From: Muribaculaceae bacterium
GTDB lineage: Bacteria > Bacteroidota > Bacteroidia > Bacteroidales > Muribaculaceae
DNA length: 23,109 nucleotides
NCBI GenBank assembly: GCA_016292745.1
Contig: JAEDFO010000039.1
Span: forward strand, 1 to 23,109
Reading direction: 5' to 3'
Shown here: positions 7,294 through 14,453 of the stretch, piece by piece
Layout of the letters: each line of letters opens with the position of its first letter
How positions within the stretch are numbered: position 1 is the first letter of the stretch
Position numbers and translations under genes: made by a program
The notes under the pieces: model-generated
Databases searched by the model: none
What the model was told of the DNA's origin: nothing
Seen by the model: the letters and a program-made list of their open reading frames with translations, nothing else

Positions 7294-8244
7294 ATGACTG
7301 TTAATTCTACATTGAAAAAATGGCTTAAAGCCATTGCATGGTCAGCTTTCGCTATTGTATTGGTTATCACAATCGTCGGCATTTACGATAGCGTTACCCG
7401 CAACACCAACGAGCAAAAGGCTTACTGGTCGGAACAGCAACACCTCGACGGGTATGTGCTCAACGACAGCCTCGATGTCATCGACAACGGCAACGGAATT
7501 TCAATCATTAACAACGTAACCAACGAAGTATGTGCCGAGAATATCCAATTCGACTGGGTGCAGCATTCGGCCGACAGCCTGAGCGTGTTCTGCTCCGACG
7601 GCAAACGCGGATTCTACAACCGATACACCGGCCGTATAGCCATCCCGGCCGAATATCGTCGCGCTTGGATTTTCTCCGACAACCTGGCCGCTGTGCAGAA
7701 AAACGGCTACATCGGCTTCATCAACCGTCGAGGCGAGGTGGTGATTCCGTTCAAATTCCCTTATCATGGCAATCCGCTATCCAAATTCGTGTTCTCCGAC
7801 GGACATTGCGTCGTTGCCAACGAGAAAGGCAAATGCGGTGTCATCGACACTCTGGGCAACTGGCTCATTCAGCCAATTTACAAAAACATTAACTTGCAGA
7901 AGGAATATGCTGTGGTGTTCAATCCCGGAGCTGCCATGCAAGTTGACTATCAAGGTCGAATAATCAACTCATTTGTCGTCGACCAAATCGAGGAACTGTT
8001 CTTCACCCGAATGACAGTGCAAATCATCGAGGGCATGCCACAAAACGTCGAACAATACATCTCTACCGGGTGCTTTGCCTACACCATCGGCGGACGCGTT
8101 GGATTGATGAACGCTCAGTGCAAACGCCTCACCGAAGCGCTCTACGAGCAAATCGAGGCTAAATCGGCCACTATGTTTGTCGCCACTCTGATTGGCTATG
8201 AAGGCCAAGTAATTATCGACAACAACGGAAACGTGGTGCGATAA
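7294..8244 (+). CDS. Membrane-anchored WG-repeat protein
   Basis: This 316-residue protein has a membrane helix at about 13-30 and an outward domain containing WG-type (KWG) beta repeats. The repeats run from about residue 95 to 200: GKRGFYNRYTGRIAIP, then FSDNLAAVQKNGYIGFINRRGEVVIPF, then FSDGHCVVANEKGKCGVIDTLGNWLIQPIY. They fit the family pattern of F-dGlA-V, a short kyGfId-tG turn and a vIP-f-y segment. Repeats after 200 are degenerate (GRVGLMNAQCKRLTEALYEQI; GQVIIDNNGNVV). WG repeats are thought to mediate binding and have no known catalytic activity. The gene probably forms a transcription unit with the YbjN-like gene upstream. It meets the lipoprotein gene tail to tail with only 7 bp between stop codons and no visible terminator. 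Confidence 0.85.
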   Translation: MTVNSTLKKWLKAIAWSAFAIVLVITIVGIYDSVTRNTNEQKAYWSEQQHLDGYVLNDSLDVIDNGNGISIINNVTNEVCAENIQFDWVQHSADSLSVFCSDGKRGFYNRYTGRIAIPAEYRRAWIFSDNLAAVQKNGYIGFINRRGEVVIPFKFPYHGNPLSKFVFSDGHCVVANEKGKCGVIDTLGNWLIQPIYKNINLQKEYAVVFNPGAAMQVDYQGRIINSFVVDQIEELFFTRMTVQIIEGMPQNVEQYISTGCFAYTIGGRVGLMNAQCKRLTEALYEQIEAKSATMFVATLIGYEGQVIIDNNGNVVR

Positions 8245-8251
8245 AATCAAA

Positions 8252-8905
8252 CTACTTATGGTAATAGCGGTGCACGGTCTGCAGCAATGTCGACCGTGCC
8301 ATGTCGTTGGGGTTGGTGCCTGGCTCGCCTTCGGGTATCGGCTCGCCAAGGCGGCTGAACAGGTCGGTCCAGAACTGCGGCATAGTGCCGTCGGCATTGC
8401 GGAAATTCATGGGCTGTGCCGGAAACAACGGATAGCCGTTGCTGTCGAGATACGAATCATACACCAGCTCTGAGCAATACATCTGCCCGTTGCAATGGCG
8501 GTAAGCCCAATCGTATGGTTCGCCCAAGTGCTCGAGCGCACGTCGAACTGCCATTTTGTCATCAAATGGTTCCTTCAGTCGCATCACCACGGCTGCCGGA
8601 CGGCCTTCTATGCTACCCGACGACTCCAGAAATGAACGAACAGTGCTGCGCACCACACCTCCGCGTGGCGATGCCTCTACCACATATGCCACATCGCCAT
8701 CCATAGCTACTATCCCCACATGCGTCAGCGATAAAGCGCTGTCGCGCACAGTGGCTTCGCTGATGGCCGATGTCATGGCCGACACGTTTCCCACCTGAAA
8801 TATCAAATCGCCGTTTCGGAGCTCGAATCCATCTTGCGAGCCACATGAGGCCACACTAATCAGTACCGTCAACAGCGACACCACACCAACTATTCGCATA
8901 ATCAT
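8252..8905 (-). CDS. Lipoprotein, YiiX-like permuted papain-fold (NlpC/P60 superfamily) enzyme
   Basis: This 217-residue protein has a lipoprotein signal ending in VAS-Cys21, so it should be lipidated. The mature part fits the YiiX/YebB permuted papain-like family (PF05708). It has LRNGDLIFQVG at 29-39, the histidine motif SLTHVGIV (His62), YVVEASPRGGVV at 74-85 with Glu77, and GEPYDWAYRHCNGQMYCSELVYDSY at 128-152 with likely nucleophile Cys144. Permuted members place His before Cys, as seen here. The family is thought to cleave amide or ester bonds of peptides or lipids; the substrate is unknown. The start is either 8905 or the ATG at 8899, which gives a more typical signal (MRIVGV). Its promoter region is shared with the divergent glycosyltransferase gene. 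Confidence 0.85.
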   Translation of the reverse strand: MIMRIVGVVSLLTVLISVASCGSQDGFELRNGDLIFQVGNVSAMTSAISEATVRDSALSLTHVGIVAMDGDVAYVVEASPRGGVVRSTVRSFLESSGSIEGRPAAVVMRLKEPFDDKMAVRRALEHLGEPYDWAYRHCNGQMYCSELVYDSYLDSNGYPLFPAQPMNFRNADGTMPQFWTDLFSRLGEPIPEGEPGTNPNDMARSTLLQTVHRYYHK

Positions 8906-8930
8906 AAAGCCGGAATTATCATTGTCTGAG

Positions 8931-8938
8931 CAAAGTTA
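8931..8938 (-). promoter_or_regulatory. -7 element of the YiiX-like lipoprotein gene
   Basis: Read on the minus strand this is TAACTTTG, a perfect TAnnTTTG box 25 bp upstream of the start at 8905. No clear TTTG is present at the -33 distance; that position is a run of T residues. Confidence 0.5.
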
Positions 8939-8968
8939 ACCATTCCCCGAATAAAAAACGGCTATCGG

Positions 8969-9000
8969 TTTCGTTATTTATGACGGTATGAGTAAATTTG
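8969..9000 (+). promoter_or_regulatory. Promoter of the glycosyltransferase-TcdA-LolD operon
   Basis: TTTC at 8969-8972, a 20-nt spacer and TAAATTTG at 8993-9000 resemble the Bacteroidetes consensus. The -7 box lies downstream of the first in-frame ATG (8988), which argues that translation starts at the next ATG, 9021, about 16 nt after the predicted start of transcription. Confidence 0.55.
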
Positions 9001-9020
9001 CAGTAAATTCTGCTTTTACA

Positions 9021-10196
9021 ATGGATTATTCATTCGTTTTACCTATATATATCTACCAAATACTGGCCGTGGCGACGGTGCTGGCAGCTATTATTGCCAT
9101 ATGGACGCTCCGACGCAGCTTTCGCGTGGCTCGTGCCACCTCGGCGCCCGAGCCCGACAACGATGCGCAACCGGGGGTATCAATAATTGTTTACAGCAAC
9201 AGTGACACTGCCAACCTTCGCCAATCGTTGCCTCTGCTCATGGCGCAGGTATACCCTAAATTCGAGGTAATTGTGGTCGACGACAGCTATACCGAGCACA
9301 CAAAGGACTTTCTGCTCGAGGCTTCGCTCGAATACCATAACCTGTATCACACATATGTGCCAGCCGGAACCGAAAACCTTTCGCGCCGGAAACTATCGCT
9401 CACTCTCGGGATAAAGGCTGCCAAATACGAATACATAATCACAACTGCCGGAAACTGCTATCCGCCCGACGAGCATTGGCTCGGCAGAATCATGAGCCAC
9501 TTCTCCGACGGCATCGAGGTGGTTATCGGCTACTCGTTTATAAACGGCACTCCCGGAACAGGAATCCGCGGTGCTTTCCGTTGCTTCGACATCGCATCAA
9601 CTGCCGTGCAGTATCTGTCGTATGCCATCAAGGGTAACTGCTATCGAGGCGACGCAAACTGCCTGGCTTACAAGCGCGACCTGTTCTTTGCCAACAAAGG
9701 ATACTCCCGAAGCCTCAACCTGCACTACGGCGACGACGACCTCTTTGTTAACGATATCACAAACAGCCAGAACACTGCTGTGGCTATTGCGCCCGGATGC
9801 CAGATGAGAGTGGAAACCGATACGAAGGTGAAAACCTACCGCGACAACAAGCTCCACTACGGATTCACCGCGCGTTACATCCGCACATTATCAAAATACT
9901 CGGCAGCTGCCATTTCGTGGCTCCGTTGGCTGTTTGTAGCGGCAATCACTGCCATTGGCGTGCTTGCATACCATAGTCTGGTGGCCATTGTGGCGGCATT
10001 CATATTGCTCGCTTGCCTCTGCGCAGCCGAAATCGTTGCATATAGCAAAGCAGGAAAGGCTCTCAACTGCCGTGCTATGGCAGCCTTGGCTCCGCTCTTC
10101 GCCCTGTGCCGTCCTATCGTTAATATGCGATACAAATTCACAAATTATCGTCTGCGCAAAACCAACTTCACCTGGCAGCGCCGCAACGTCCGATAA
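9021..10196 (+). CDS. Membrane-associated family 2 glycosyltransferase
   Basis: This 391-residue protein begins with a membrane segment (FVLPIYIYQILAVATVLAAI), followed by a GT-A glycosyltransferase domain and two or three C-terminal membrane segments. GT2 features include GVSIIVYSNSD at the start of the fold, FEVIVVDDSYTEHT with the nucleotide-sugar-binding Asp pair, a later GNCYRGDANCLAYKRDLF acceptor region and HYGDDDLFVN, which occupies the place of the catalytic-base motif. GT2 enzymes transfer sugars from nucleotide donors to lipid, polysaccharide or protein acceptors at the inner membrane; the acceptor here cannot be told. An ATG 33 bp upstream (8988) is in frame but precedes the promoter -7 box, so I prefer 9021. 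The gene leads an operon with TcdA 20 bp downstream. Confidence 0.87.
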   Translation: MDYSFVLPIYIYQILAVATVLAAIIAIWTLRRSFRVARATSAPEPDNDAQPGVSIIVYSNSDTANLRQSLPLLMAQVYPKFEVIVVDDSYTEHTKDFLLEASLEYHNLYHTYVPAGTENLSRRKLSLTLGIKAAKYEYIITTAGNCYPPDEHWLGRIMSHFSDGIEVVIGYSFINGTPGTGIRGAFRCFDIASTAVQYLSYAIKGNCYRGDANCLAYKRDLFFANKGYSRSLNLHYGDDDLFVNDITNSQNTAVAIAPGCQMRVETDTKVKTYRDNKLHYGFTARYIRTLSKYSAAAISWLRWLFVAAITAIGVLAYHSLVAIVAAFILLACLCAAEIVAYSKAGKALNCRAMAALAPLFALCRPIVNMRYKFTNYRLRKTNFTWQRRNVR

Positions 10197-10216
10197 TATC
10201 ATATACCCGATTAGTT

Positions 10217-10969
10217 ATGTCACCCGACAACGTCAACATCGAAGAATGGCAATCGCGAACGGCCTTGTTGCTGGGCAATAAACTGCTTAGCCGCCTTGCC
10301 GAACTCAACGTGCTCGTAGTGGGCGTGGGTGGTGTAGGGGCTTATGCCGCCGAAATGCTGGTTCGTGCCGGGGTGGGACACATGACAATTGTCGACGGCG
10401 ACGTTGTTGCCCCTTCAAACCTCAACCGTCAGCTCATTGCACTCACCGACACCATCGGGCTGCGGAAAACCGAGGTGCTCGCCCGCCGTCTGATGGCAAT
10501 CAACCCGGAGCTGAAGCTGCAATGTATCGACCGATACCTGAATCCGGAGGACATAGCCGAAATCATCGACCGCGGAAGCTTCAGCTATGTGGTCGATGCC
10601 ATCGACTCTGTAGCGCCAAAAGTGGCTCTCATTGCCCACTGCCTGCGCTCGAAGGTGCGGATTGTTTCGTCGATGGGAGCCGGAGGACGAATCGACCCCA
10701 CTCTGGTGCAGTATGCCGACATCAGCGACACATACAACGATGGCCTCGCAAAAGCTGTGCGCTCTCGGCTAAAGGCTATGGGCATAAGCCGTGGGCTCAC
10801 CACTGTGTGGAGCAGCGAACCTCCGGCCACCAATTCGCTGATGCTCACCGACGAACTGCGCCACAAACGCTCGAGCTTCGGTACCGTATCATATCTGCCA
10901 TGCGTGTTTGGATGCATGCTCGCCGCTCATATTATTAACAAAGAGAAACGTAAAGCTGAAAGTGATTGA
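10217..10969 (+). CDS. tcdA: tRNA threonylcarbamoyladenosine dehydratase (E1-like)
   Basis: This 250-residue ThiF/MoeB-type ATP-dependent enzyme is expected to dehydrate N6-threonylcarbamoyladenosine at position 37 of ANN-decoding tRNAs to its cyclic form. The Rossmann motif VLVVGVGGVGAYAAEML starts at residue 32. It is followed by TIVDGDVVAPSNLNRQ (Asp60 and Asn68 to Gln72, the adenylation region), VVDAIDSVAPK, SSMGAGGRIDPTLVQ and a C-terminal FGTVSYLPCVFGCMLA segment. The N-terminal W-R-LLG segment and the length are typical of TcdA and distinguish it from ThiF and MoeB. It sits between the glycosyltransferase gene (20 bp) and the LolD-like gene (8-bp overlap), probably as a shared transcript with no functional tie. 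Confidence 0.93.
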   Translation: MSPDNVNIEEWQSRTALLLGNKLLSRLAELNVLVVGVGGVGAYAAEMLVRAGVGHMTIVDGDVVAPSNLNRQLIALTDTIGLRKTEVLARRLMAINPELKLQCIDRYLNPEDIAEIIDRGSFSYVVDAIDSVAPKVALIAHCLRSKVRIVSSMGAGGRIDPTLVQYADISDTYNDGLAKAVRSRLKAMGISRGLTTVWSSEPPATNSLMLTDELRHKRSSFGTVSYLPCVFGCMLAAHIINKEKRKAESD

Positions 10970-11618
10970 AATAACCAACATAACAAAGCATTTCGGAAAT
11001 GTTGAAGTGCTGAAAGGAGTGAGCGCAACAATCGGCGCTGCCGAAGTGGTGGCAATTGTGGGTGCCAGCGGTGCCGGCAAGACCACTTTGCTCCAGATTA
11101 TCGGCACTCTCGACCGTCCCGACTCGGGAAAGGTGATTTACGAGGGAGTCGACGTGATGGCTCTGCGTGAAACCGAACTCGCCCGATTCCGTAACCGGAA
11201 CATCGGGTTCGTGTTCCAGTTCCACCGTCTCTTGCCCGAATTCAACTGCGTTGAAAATGTGGCTCTGCCTGCGCTTATCAGCGGCGAACGCCAAAGCTCG
11301 GCATATCGCCGTGCCGAGGAACTGCTCGACTACCTCGGCCTCGCCGAACGACGCAACCACAAGCCGGCACAGCTTTCGGGGGGCGAAAAGCAACGTGTGG
11401 CTGTGGCTCGAGCTCTTATCAACAAGCCCAAGGTTATCCTTGCCGACGAGCCTACCGGCAGCCTCGACTCACAGAACCGAATCGAACTGCAGCAACTGTT
11501 CATGCGTCTGCGCGACGAACTCCACCACACTTTTATTATCGTCACGCACGACGAAGCGCTCAGCGCAAACGCCGACCGTGTGCTCCATATCAGCGACGGG
11601 CGAATAATTGACTGCTAA
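10962..11618 (+). CDS. lolD: ABC transporter ATPase, LolD-type
   Basis: This 218-residue ATPase carries Walker A GASGAGKTT (34-42), a Q-loop region (FVFQFHRLLPEF), the ABC signature LSGGEKQR, Walker B VILADEPTG with its catalytic Glu, and the H-loop VTHDE. The sequence and size fit the LolD/MacB/FtsE branch. LolD powers release of lipoproteins from the inner membrane to the carrier LolA. The start is inferred to be GTG at 10962, overlapping the TcdA stop by 8 bp (GTGATTGA). The in-frame ATG at 10908 would add 18 residues that only retrace tcdA in another frame. LolD relatives begin directly with the I-I-I-FG pattern seen from the GTG. No LolC/E permease gene is adjacent. FtsE or another MacB-type ATPase cannot be fully excluded. 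Confidence 0.88.
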   Translation: MIEITNITKHFGNVEVLKGVSATIGAAEVVAIVGASGAGKTTLLQIIGTLDRPDSGKVIYEGVDVMALRETELARFRNRNIGFVFQFHRLLPEFNCVENVALPALISGERQSSAYRRAEELLDYLGLAERRNHKPAQLSGGEKQRVAVARALINKPKVILADEPTGSLDSQNRIELQQLFMRLRDELHHTFIIVTHDEALSANADRVLHISDGRIIDC

Positions 11619-11686
11619 ACAGCATTTTTCGCCATCTTTATCGAAATTCATGCCCTTTGGGTGTAACACTTGCCAAAAAAACGTGC

Positions 11687-11694
11687 TATATTTG
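11687..11694 (+). promoter_or_regulatory. -7 element of the NigD-like/DUF3467/CysS operon
   Basis: TATATTTG is a perfect TAnnTTTG box 34 bp before the ATG at 11729. A good -33 element at the usual spacing is missing; the nearest TTTG (11656-11659) is 27 nt away. The preceding LolD gene has no visible terminator, so read-through is possible. Confidence 0.5.
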
Positions 11695-11728
11695 CAATCA
11701 GCCCTTTTGAGGGTGCGGAATCTGCTAA

Positions 11729-12421
11729 ATGAGAATACTGCTCAACATATTATCCCGAATGCTTCTCGCTGTGGCGGCCTTGCTCGCCATGGTGGCTTGC
11801 CGTAACGACGAGCCGGGAGGTCACGAAAACGACACCCGTCTCGACATCGTGACTTTCGACTACGATGACGGCTCGGCATCTACATTCACCATGCAGGAGC
11901 ACGAGGATTCGCCGCTAATCACACTTGTCGCCCCGGGCGTCACTAACCTGAAACTGAAAAAGGGCGAACGCACCACCTTGCATTACTACGAACTAAGTGC
12001 CGAAAGCAAATATCAGCGGACCATAAAGGTGAACTATTCAATCCACACAATCTTCGACACCATCAGAGTGGCATCGAAGCAGAAAATCGACGAATACACC
12101 AACAATCCCATCCAGCTGAAAAGCGTTTGGCGTACCGGATGCTTCATCAACATCAACGCTTTGGCACAATACACCGGCGAAACCCGGAAACTCGGCCTGA
12201 TTATCGACGAAAGCACCCTACACAACGACGTGGTGGATGCATACCTTATCGACGACATTCTCGACGCCGACGGCCTGTTCTATCGCCGAGCCCTGATTTC
12301 GGTGTACACCGGAAACCTATGGCAGAAATATCACTGTAGCACGCTCCGCGTGCACATTAACGATACTTGCTACCCCGACGTGGAGTATTACGATTTCTCC
12401 CGTCCAAAAAACATTGAATAA
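11729..12421 (+). CDS. NigD-like lipoprotein
   Basis: This 230-residue protein has a lipoprotein signal peptide (MLLAVAALLAMVAC, Cys24 lipidated) followed by an acidic mature region. The organisation matches NigD-like proteins of Bacteroidales: an N-terminal OB-like part at about 40-115 (LKLKKGERTTLHYYELS) and a C-terminal beta-sandwich at about 130-225 (WRTGCFININALAQYTG, LGLIIDES, DAYLIDDI, RRALISVYT). The name comes from a bacteriocin-linked operon gene, but most homologues have no assigned role. An alternative start is Met11 (11759), which gives a shorter signal. It is first in an operon with DUF3467 (18 bp gap) and CysS. Confidence 0.78.
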   Translation: MRILLNILSRMLLAVAALLAMVACRNDEPGGHENDTRLDIVTFDYDDGSASTFTMQEHEDSPLITLVAPGVTNLKLKKGERTTLHYYELSAESKYQRTIKVNYSIHTIFDTIRVASKQKIDEYTNNPIQLKSVWRTGCFININALAQYTGETRKLGLIIDESTLHNDVVDAYLIDDILDADGLFYRRALISVYTGNLWQKYHCSTLRVHINDTCYPDVEYYDFSRPKNIE

Positions 12422-12439
12422 CTGAAAACAACATATATT

Positions 12440-12766
12440 ATGACACCTGAAAAGAAAGAAATAAAGATTGAACTCTCATCCGAAGTGGCTCAGGGCAAAT
12501 ATGCCAATCTTGCCGTAATTGCACACTCGGCTTCGGAATTCTTCATCGATATGATTTGCCTTGCACCAAACACCCCGCAGGCAAAAGTGCAAAGCCGCAT
12601 TATCATGACTCCCGAAAATGCCAAGCAACTGATGTTTGCACTTCAGGACAATGTGGCAAAGTACGAATCGAAATTCGGGGTTATAACCCCTAAAGGCACA
12701 CCCGGAACAAACGGCATGCCGCCGATGGAATGGCCGGGAAGCGACAACAACACAAAAAACAACTAA
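12440..12766 (+). CDS. DUF3467 family protein
   Basis: This 108-residue cytoplasmic protein matches DUF3467 (PF11950). It opens with EIKIELSSEVAQGKYANLAV, continues with IAHSASEFFIDMICLAP, then SRIIMTPENAKQLMFALQDNVAKYESKFG, and ends in a Gly/Pro/Asn-rich tail. This pattern of strand, IxHSxxEFxxDF-like motif and a final helix is characteristic. Function is unknown; from general knowledge, homologues in Bacteroidetes often lie beside rpoC, whereas this one lies 14 bp before cysS. The small size and lack of signal peptide suggest a cytosolic binding partner. Confidence 0.88.
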   Translation: MTPEKKEIKIELSSEVAQGKYANLAVIAHSASEFFIDMICLAPNTPQAKVQSRIIMTPENAKQLMFALQDNVAKYESKFGVITPKGTPGTNGMPPMEWPGSDNNTKNN

Positions 12767-12780
12767 CAACATCATTCATC

Positions 12781-14259
12781 ATGGAAAATCCATTATTGAT
12801 ATATAACTCGCTCACCCGCGCCAAAGAACGCTTCGAGCCTCTGCACGAAGGGCGCGTGGGCATGTATGTGTGCGGCCCAACAGTGTATGGCGACGCCCAT
12901 CTGGGACACACCCGCCCGGCTATAACATTCGACGTTCTCTTCCGATATCTGCAACACCTTGGCTACAAAGTGCGATATGTGCGCAACATCACCGATGTGG
13001 GACATCTGGAACACGATGCCGACGACGGCGAAGACAAGATTGCAAAGAAAGCTCGCCTCGAACAGCTCGAGCCAATGGAAGTGGTACAATTCTACCTTAA
13101 CCGCTACCACAAATCGATGGAAGCGCTCAATGTGCTTCCGCCAAGCATCGAGCCTCACGCCTCTGGACACATTATAGAGCAAATTCTGTACATCCAGAAA
13201 ATCCTCGACGCCGGATACGCTTATGAAAGCAACGGCTCGGTATACTTCGATGTGCCAAAATACAATAGCGACCACAACTACGGAAAACTATCCGGCCGAA
13301 ACATCGACGAACTGCTCAACACTACCCGCGAACTCGACGGACAAAGCGAAAAGCACAATCCCGCCGACTTCGCCCTCTGGAAAAAGGCTGCACCTGAGCA
13401 CATCATGCGATGGCCTTCGCCATGGAGCGATGGCTTCCCCGGCTGGCACCTCGAATGCTCAACCATGGGCGAAAAATATCTGGGCGAGACCTTCGACATT
13501 CATGGCGGCGGCATGGACCTGAAATTCCCGCACCACGAATGCGAAATAGCGCAGTCGGTGGCTCACAACGGCCACGATGCCGTACGCTACTGGATGCACA
13601 ACAACATGATTACCATCAATGGACAGAAGATGGGAAAATCGCTCGGCAACTTCATCACTCTCGACGAATTCTTTACCGGAAGCCACAAACTGCTATCCCA
13701 GGCTTATTCGCCTATGACAATCCGCTTCTTCATTCTTATGGCTCACTATCGCAGTACCGTTGACTTCTCTAACGAGGCTCTGCAGGCTGCCGAAAAAGCA
13801 CTCAACAAGGTGCTCGAAGGATGGAAACGACTGGAGGAACTCAAGCCTGCCGAGGCATCAACCATCGAGGTGCCCGACCTTAAGACCAAGTGCTACGAGG
13901 CAATGAACGACGACCTCAACACCCCTATCGTGATTTCTCACCTTTTCGAGGGTTGCCGCATAATCAACCTTGCCAACGATGGCAACGCAAAACTGTCGCA
14001 GCACGACATCGACGCCCTTAAGGACACGTTCAAGACATTCCTCGTCGATATCCTCGGAATCCGCACCGAAGTGGGTGGGGCTGCCGAAGGCTCTAACATG
14101 AAGCCTTTCGAACAAGCCGTCGACCTGCTGCTCGAAATACGAAAGGAAGCAAAAGCAAAGAAAGACTGGGCCACCAGCGACACCATCCGCAACCGCCTGG
14201 CCGAAATAGGCTTCGACGTAAAGGACACCAAGGACGGATTTGAGTGGAAAGTCAAATAA
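12781..14259 (+). CDS. cysS: Cysteine--tRNA ligase
   Basis: This 492-residue class I aminoacyl-tRNA synthetase charges tRNA-Cys. It has CGPTVYGDAHLGH (31-43) with the HLGH version of the HIGH motif and zinc ligand Cys31. The other expected zinc ligands are Cys226 (HLECSTMG), His251 and Glu255 (FPHHECE), with the same spacing as in the E. coli enzyme. KMGKS (283-287) is the KMSKS-type loop. A DALR anticodon-binding helical region follows, and the C-terminus ends in DGFEWKVK. The start at 12781 is chosen over an in-frame ATG at 12730, which lies inside the DUF3467 gene and adds a non-homologous 17-residue leader. A strong terminator follows at 14286, closing the operon. Confidence 0.98.
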   Translation: MENPLLIYNSLTRAKERFEPLHEGRVGMYVCGPTVYGDAHLGHTRPAITFDVLFRYLQHLGYKVRYVRNITDVGHLEHDADDGEDKIAKKARLEQLEPMEVVQFYLNRYHKSMEALNVLPPSIEPHASGHIIEQILYIQKILDAGYAYESNGSVYFDVPKYNSDHNYGKLSGRNIDELLNTTRELDGQSEKHNPADFALWKKAAPEHIMRWPSPWSDGFPGWHLECSTMGEKYLGETFDIHGGGMDLKFPHHECEIAQSVAHNGHDAVRYWMHNNMITINGQKMGKSLGNFITLDEFFTGSHKLLSQAYSPMTIRFFILMAHYRSTVDFSNEALQAAEKALNKVLEGWKRLEELKPAEASTIEVPDLKTKCYEAMNDDLNTPIVISHLFEGCRIINLANDGNAKLSQHDIDALKDTFKTFLVDILGIRTEVGGAAEGSNMKPFEQAVDLLLEIRKEAKAKKDWATSDTIRNRLAEIGFDVKDTKDGFEWKVK

Positions 14260-14285
14260 TCGCCACAACAGACATCCAATCATAG

Positions 14286-14318
14286 CGGGCTCGCCAAAAA
14301 GCGAGCCCGTTTGTTTTT
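14286..14318 (+). terminator. Strong Rho-independent terminator after cysS
   Basis: A perfect 9-bp G/C-rich stem (CGGGCTCGC, 14286-14294, with GCGAGCCCG, 14301-14309) around the loop CAAAAA is followed by TTTGTTTTT. Confidence 0.95.
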
Positions 14319-14407
14319 CGCTTCCATTACTTCGAGGCATACCGAACATCACCGGTTTTGTTACTGTTTCGTTACTTGATAGTTACAGCTATGATACACG
14401 CAATTCT

Positions 14408-14415
14408 CACTTTTG
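14408..14415 (+). promoter_or_regulatory. Candidate -7 element of the TonB receptor gene
   Basis: CACTTTTG differs from TAnnTTTG at one position and lies 38 bp before the ATG at 14454. The -33 region (TTAC at 14383-14386) is poor. A promoter is expected here because the preceding operon is terminated at 14318. Confidence 0.35.
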
Positions 14416-14453
14416 CACCGAGAAAAAATTGCAAAAACTATCAAGTTAGAATT

